Positions 23,801 to 31,537 of a stretch of DNA of 64,000 nt are shown piece after piece. Below the pieces are notes generated by a model, which was given only the letters and a program-made list of their open reading frames with translations, was not told where the DNA came from and made no database searches. The DNA lies in the NCBI GenBank assembly GCA_026874595.1, contig CM049308.1, forward strand, positions 21,923,867-21,987,866, given 5' to 3'. The DNA comes from Sipunculus nudus (taxonomy: Eukaryota > Annelida > Sipuncula > Golfingiida > Sipunculidae). Every line of letters begins with the position of its first letter. Position 1 is the stretch's first letter. Made by a program: the position numbers and the translations under genes.

Positions 23801-26800
23801 CACTTGCCCCGATTGGGGACAGTCCATGAAAATCTCAGAGCCTCCACTGAGATTTGAACTCACGACCTCCCGGCTTTGATTCCTGTACCTTACCCCTGAG
23901 CCACAGAATCCAGATCCTGTCTTTAACCATCATGTGTGTTGCCAGATAACAGTGGTTAATTTCTGTTTTTCAGGAAGTGAAAGCCAACCCACAGAACTAC
24001 GATGCCTGGTTTGATTATCTGCGTCTGCTGGAGAGTGATGGTGACCCAGAACAAGTACGAGAAGTTTATGAAAGAGCAATTGCAAATGTACCACCTTCAA
24101 AGGTAAGTAATTGATATGTTTTAATACTTTCTCATTTTATGGAAGCTTATAATATAGTAGATTTTTGCTGTACCTCATTTCTGTCCAGCTGTTTCTCGTG
24201 CTGCCTAGTAATTTTAAAGGACAGGTTATTGCAGTTGGTAATTTCAGAACCTGAGCATAATCAGTTTTATTGGTAATTTCACAATCTAGGGATAATCAAT
24301 CATTAATTTTGTTTTAAGTCATGATAAAATTATGAAAAAATCATTCAGATATGATATTCTGGAAATGTAGGAACCCTGTAGAATTTACTTAAAAAGTTTG
24401 AAGTTTTTATCTTCTTGTAATGTAAGACACCTCTTTCACTTATCATGTACAGTAGAACCTGTCTGAAAGACTATCTGTCGAATAAGACCACCTGTGAATC
24501 AAGACCACTCTTGGCCAGTCCCACAGGTGGTCTTACTGCACAGGTTTACTGTTTATACACAACTTTATGCTTGTAGGAAAAGAGACACTGGCGACGGTAC
24601 ATCTATTTATGGATTAACTACGCTTTATACGAGGAGCTGGAGATGGAGGACTATGAGAGAACGCGTCAGGTGTACCAAGTCTGTCTAGAACTGATTCCAC
24701 ACAAAAAATTTACATTTGCTAAGATGTGGTTACTCTATGCTCAGTTTGAGATTCGACAGAAAAATTTGCAAAAAGCTCGTAAAATTTTGGTAAGTTATCA
24801 TCTTCATTAATTATTCACATGAATTCTTGTGAAAATTAATATTTAAAAAATTATGACTGGTTTACTTTATCTCAGCTGATATCTCTGATTGCTTCAATTT
24901 TTAAATAGTTGGCCTTAGGTTTTCTCAGATTTAAATAAATTGGCCTTTTCCTGTTTAAACTTCTCATCTGTGTCATCATTTTCAGGGTACTGCTATTGGA
25001 AAATGTCCCAAGGATAAACTCTTCAGGGGTTATATTGACCTAGAGTTACAGCTGAGGGAATTCGACCGATGTCGGATATTGTATGAAAAGTTTCTTGAAT
25101 TTACACCAGAAAACTGTACAACCTGGATGAAGGTAGGCTTTGTTCTTCTCTCCTCTATTTCATTAAATCCACAAAGAAGATGAAGAAACAAGTAGGACAC
25201 ACTCAGATCAGGCTTGGCAAATAACTCTTTTTAAAAAGAGTTACACTTCTTTTAAGATTTGCTAATAATTATGCCAATTACTCTTTTTCACTCTTTTTTT
25301 TTACCAGCACTTTTTTCCTCTGTTTTTCAGTAAAAATTTTGAGATTTTTAATACATCTTTTGTGTCATAACAGTTAAATTAGTACAAGATGGGACACCTT
25401 TTTTGGTAATTTTTTGTTGGCAAATGTCAAGCATGTAGACAAGTCTATGGAGCACATCTTTCTTCAGTTTGTCATAAAAAATGAGAATTATTGCTGATTG
25501 TACTCTTTTTTTTTTTTCTCTTTAACTTCAAAGAAAACTATTCTTTTTTTTAGAGCACTTACTCTTCATTACATTCATTCACATTTAGCGGGCCTGAAGA
25601 TAATTTCAAGCAGGATACTCATCAGATACACTCATACCAGTACTTGATTATCTGTCACATTTGACAGTCTTTTCCTACATTCATGTGAAAATCTGAACAC
25701 GTAGAACTAGAAAAGCGCTTAGAAAGCACAGACCTCAATCAAGGCAGCTCATCACCCAAATATGGTATTTTCAGAAGTGCAGCATTTTTCCTTTAAAAAA
25801 TTCCTGGGTCCACCCCCCCAAATTTAATTAATTCTTCCTTGTATCATTGCTGAGCTATCCTGAAAATTTGATCAAAATCCTTTAATGACTTTTTGAGTAA
25901 TGTCGCTGACAGACACACAAACAAACAGACAAATGTATTTTCTTACTAACAGCCATAAGTTTCACAAGTATTCTGTCATGGTGACATGAACAAGAAAGAC
26001 TTCCAAATATAGAATTAAATATGATATAAATTTGTCTTCCTTAATGTAGGAAAATACTTTATTAACCCTGGAACCTCAAAGGAACTGTTACCATTTATAT
26101 TACATCTACAGTATATCATGCATGTTTTCAAAATGAAAATAATTTTGATCTTGCAGCTTTATATTATGTATCAGGGAATAATATAATTATAGAAAAATCA
26201 TTAGTGATCATAGCAGATCAGTGTTGAAAAATGATTGGCGGTTTATGCTTCCGAGTGGCAGTTTGTCATTGACTTTTATTTTAGCATGTAAAATGTTATG
26301 ACTGGCTATTTAGATCTGGAGTATAATAAAGTTCCTTGAATCATAACAAGTGAGTAGAACCAATATTTTGCAAAAACTTCATAAAAAAAACTATAAATAA
26401 ATAATTGTCAAAATCATATCAGACTAGTCATCATAGCAATACAGTACAGTGGTAGGCAGCAAGGTGCTAAAAATAATATATCAGTTCAGGATCCCTTCTG
26501 TTCAATTAGTCCTATAGTCTGGACTTTCTTAATTATGATGGCTTCCTCAAGTGTTCCTTTTCTTTGATGGACCTGCCTCCTTATTTGAATATTTATTAGC
26601 AGTCATAGCGAATCAAAACGAGCAAACTATTAGCACCTGGCCTGAATTGACACACTGCAAACTCGGACTCACAAAGTATGACTCTGTTGTTTAGGGATTG
26701 TCAAAATCTGACACCTACAGTGCACCAAGGCTTCTAAATACACCAGCAGAGTAGGTATAAATGTAGTGAAGAGGACAGTGTAGTCCGTTCAAGTGTGGTG

Positions 26801-29800
26801 GATAAGAATTGTTTAAAGGCAAATTACATAAACATCGGTGTCTAGTGGTAAGGGTTTTAAGGAATAAGTAATATTTTGTAAGCATGCACATGTGAAATGT
26901 AAACAAAAGGTGTTTCCTTGAAATTAAACCTGTTTTGATTTTAAAGTTTGACAGTTGAGACAAGTAGTCCCGGGTGTCACCACAGTGCTCAAACACAAGA
27001 GATTTGTTTTGAGTAGAAACAACCTCTGGTGGAAGGGTGCTGAATCGATTATCAAACTATTCCCTGCCTGTCATTTTTAATGATAAATTTAAACTTCAGT
27101 ATTCTGAGCTTGAAACCATCCTGGGAGATCTGGACAGAGCACGATCGATATTTGAACTTGCCATCAATCAGCCCCGACTGGACATGCCGGAGGTCCTGTG
27201 GAAAGCTTACATTGATTTTGAGATTGAGCAGGGAGAGTACCAAAACACACGCAACTTATACAGACGACTTCTACAGCGCACACAACATGTAAAGGTAAGA
27301 GTTATCTTATTTTATTTGTAGTTTCATGGCATTATTTTACCTTGTACCTTAGAAAGGCAAATAAATCTTACATTAAGAATTTCTGTTACTGTAACCATCA
27401 GTCATGAATGTGACCTTTAACCCTAAACTTGTGATAAATGAAGGTTTGCATCCAAAACATCTTTCATCACTTTCCATTACTTTCACCCAGACAAATAAGA
27501 ACATTAGTGTTGTATTAATAAACTGTTAATTATTTATTACGCAAGAAACACTAAGAGAGGGATAACATATACTGCCAGCTGATTTGGGGTTTCTGCTGTA
27601 TGTTTATACTTACAAAATATTCCTGTACCTTTTTTGAAAGCTTAAGTTAAACAATATCCCTCATTTTCTGAAATCATCAGATATTCATAGTTATTTAACA
27701 AAACAGTATTATAAAGTGTTAGAGTATTTTGGTATAATTTTGTTGGTCTTTGTGATCCTCCTAGGAAACAAAATTTGTGGCATGGGTAAAATTTCTCATA
27801 GTGAACTGTACCACATCAGTAAAGTTTATTATTAAAAATTATTCAGTGAGAACATAGAAAATCCTTAGTGATGAATCAGAATAAATAATTTATTTTAACT
27901 TATTTAAAGCCGATTAATTAATGCAGCCACAGCACTTGACAGGATGGCACTTGACAGTGTGGCACCCTCACCCTGTGAGAAATTATGTGCAGCACAGAAA
28001 CACTGCATATGTTAGTTGAATTATAGTATTTTAAAAAGGATGGCACCCATCTAAAAATAGAGTTATTTATAAAAAAAATTAACTTTGACCAGGTATGGCT
28101 GAGCTATGCCCAGTTTGAACTGACAACTCAAGAGGATGATTGCTTTGATAATGCCAGAGAAGTCTACAGGCAGGCTAACAGAGCTCTGAAGAAAACAGAC
28201 CAAAAGGAGGAACGACTTATGTTACTCGAGGCCTGGAAAGAATTTGAGGTAATTTATATTATAACTGACAGTAACACTGAATCTTTGCCATGCAATTCCT
28301 CTGTGGCCAAGCCTTGCAAATGCTGTTTCATTCATAGTCTAAATGTGAGGTTTGTCTTTCACATTTCTTTATTACAAACATAAATCTTTTACCAAATATA
28401 GTCATCATTTATTAAATGTTTGCTGGGCTCCCCTCTTAAAGCTCCTGATAGTGCCATGAGTCATCCTGAGTAGAGTAATTCCCCCCTATAAAATCCTGAG
28501 GAATTTGACATTATTAGGGAAATTTGATGAAGGGTCAGTGTAACTTTACTCATGGAAAACCTACCAAACAAATCAGACGAAAGTCATACAGATCATTTTC
28601 AACACCAGATCAGTAATGTGCTAGTTATCTTTGTTGTAAAAGGATTTACCTGTTGGTATTGTGTACCTGAGCTGTAAAATATCAGGAATTGATCCTCATA
28701 TAACTATCAGTTTACAAATGGACAGTCTCACCTGTTTATGTATGTGGTTTGAGGCTCTGATAAATTGCTGGTAAGGGAAAAGATGATTGCAATGAGTGTT
28801 GGTAGACAGTCAGGGTTCGTACACTTATCACGAGAAAAATTTCAAGCACTTTTCAAGGACCTGAAAAGTATTTTCAAGGACATCAAAATTTATGGACGGT
28901 CAGTGCACCTTCACCCATGCATGTTGCCGACATCGAAAGGCTTGTAACACAAAATGCAAAATAATATTTATAATGAGATGGACCATATAGTGTGATAAAA
29001 AGGCTAGTAAATGTAGGTAAGTAATAGTTATAAGGAAATGACTCAGAAAAGTAACAAATTTAACCGAAATCTACACTAACAGCAATTGAAGCGCTTGTGG
29101 TATAACCAGTCGCGGTTTAATACACAGCGGCCCATTGTTTTAACTTTACATTCAAAATGATCACTCATCTTTGGCATGACCTTGACAGATTTAACTAATC
29201 TGATAACTAGGGTCTAAAACCTTTAATATCTTGAATAGGGATCTCTGATTTGCCGACTAGCTCAAACTTAAGCAAATTATATGCCTTGGCAGAAGAGGTG
29301 CCGAAAAACTCTGACAGTTCGGCGATCGTGGGGGATATTCACTCAAGTTTTCAACGGCAAAAAAAAAATCAATAAAAGCCTCTAATATGTTACCCTTATA
29401 CGATATTTAGGTCTAGTATTATCAAATTATTCAAAACAATACTAGTCAAACTTTGTATCAGCACGTTAAATATGACGTCCTTGGCGTGCACAAGGTTTCT
29501 GCCGTTTAACGCCAAGTCACAGGCCACACGTGTCAACAAATGGCCATGCAACACCTGTGAAGGTCATAATCTAACGATCACAGACGCAACCAGATTTCTA
29601 TTCAAACCTGTCCAACATTTGATTAAAACTAAAAATGTGAAATCTTATTTTAAAAAAAACTCTTATTGGCGAGTTTTATGCAATCGTTATGCAGGGCATG
29701 GAGTAGTCCATCTCTTGACCCTTGTGTCCTATGTTAGACCTGATGGACGGACACGTAGGCATGGAGGGGGCCGATGCTGGAAGTTGTATATGTCGTTGAT

Positions 29801-31476
29801 CATTCTTTAAACTGCCAGTGTACTACGCTTACAAACGGCTATCACATCGCAACAAAAATGTGATTTCCCCCATGGATCCCAGCATTTTACAAACTGACGC
29901 CAAAGTATGTGAATATATGTCAGTACCTGCCAAACACCTTAACTATTTCGGACAAACAGTATTTATCCTTAATTGGATTGACCACGCGTGTAAACTGTAT
30001 TTTGCTGATCAGTGGTCTTATGGAGCTAACAAATGACGATCACAGCGCGTACACTTGGAATGTGCAGGTACCAAGATAAAAAAAACACAACCCTTGGATA
30101 AACTGAAAAACCTTTAACCAAAACAAAGTCGAATCGGGTTCGTTGGGGAAATATGACCCCTCTGATATAATTATTATCACCGAGTTACCAATATAAAACG
30201 TAAAGTTAACTTGATTTAAACAACATATTCTACTGAGCGAATTAGTTTTATATTATTATTATCCCTCAGATTCGAATTTTTACCATCTTGTATTTTTCAC
30301 ACATTTTATTCCCCTGGTTTGTTCCCTGATAATTATTTCCTTTGGACAGATCTTCTCAATAGTTATATTAATAATCTCTGTAGTATTACATTTAAATTTA
30401 AATTATAAATCTTGCGAAAATACTTACATGAACTCGCCTAGCGTGTATTGAGTTTTCAATTAAAGAGCTTTTAATACGTACCTCGGGGGAAATCTCCACG
30501 ATCTTTCCAGTAAAGCAGCTCACTTTCTATTTGATAATAAACATGGTTATTACCCTCGTATGTCAACTTGTTACATCGTCACTTTCACTGCCCAGTCTCA
30601 TTCATCCACGATTGGGTTAATTCTATTTCATACATTTGATTGACGTAGAGATGCCAGAAAGTCGATATTAAAATACCAGGTATGCATACACACAAAATAC
30701 ACCAAACTCTTTCCCAAAATTTTATTTTTCAAGCACTTTTCCAAACCACTCTCTCTTTTTAAGCACTTTTCAAGCCCTTGAAATTGAAATGACTAAATTC
30801 TAGCATTTTTCAAGGTTTTCAAGGTGCGTACGAACCCTGACAGTGTTTTTCTTGCATATGTTTTATAGTAGGAACATGGGGGAGGGGGAAGAGTTTGTCG
30901 TTTATATAAAGAATCCATTAATAAGACCAGAAGTTGTACTTTCACAATCATAGAAGTTGTAATTTAAGATAATTAGTTATGATGTCTGAGGAGAGGACAA
31001 ATCTGAATGAAGACTGTTGTTGTTCTCTGTAGAAGGAACATGGGGACGATAACAAACAGGCAGAGGTACAGAAACTGATGCCCAACAGAGTCAAGAAGAG
31101 GAGGAAAGTACAGACAGAGGATGGGGTAAGTTACACACTCTGAAGGATATCCAGGAGCGTCAATATAGGGGGATGGGGGGTATATATATCCCCCCCCCAC
31201 TTTTTGGCATGGGGGATGGTCGATGTAATCATTCCCTTAACTATTCAGAGAATTTAATATTTATATATTGCAAATGAAATCTATTAATAAATAGAATTAT
31301 AGACTTTGGTTCCATTTATGGGTTTACTATGAAATGTTATATGTAAACCTGGTTTAGAATTAACTTATTATACTGGAAACATAAAAACTTATTTTCCAAA
31401 CCTTTATACATAATTGTCATTTATTTGAAATGGGATTAAGTATAATTATTTAATATGTGTCCTACAGATGCTAAAA

Positions 31477-31537
<61 letters not shown>

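Noticed and set aside
27037-27099. ATG 27037 upstream of CRNKL1 exon 27100 as a separate gene start
   Set aside because: The open frame upstream of the acceptor lacks homology; the acceptor at 27099 joins to the preceding exon in phase and in family sequence.
29472-29810. 112-residue open frame inside the 2-kb DNA transposon as a transposase
   Set aside because: It shows no transposase or zinc-finger signature I can recognise and is short; listed only as element interior.
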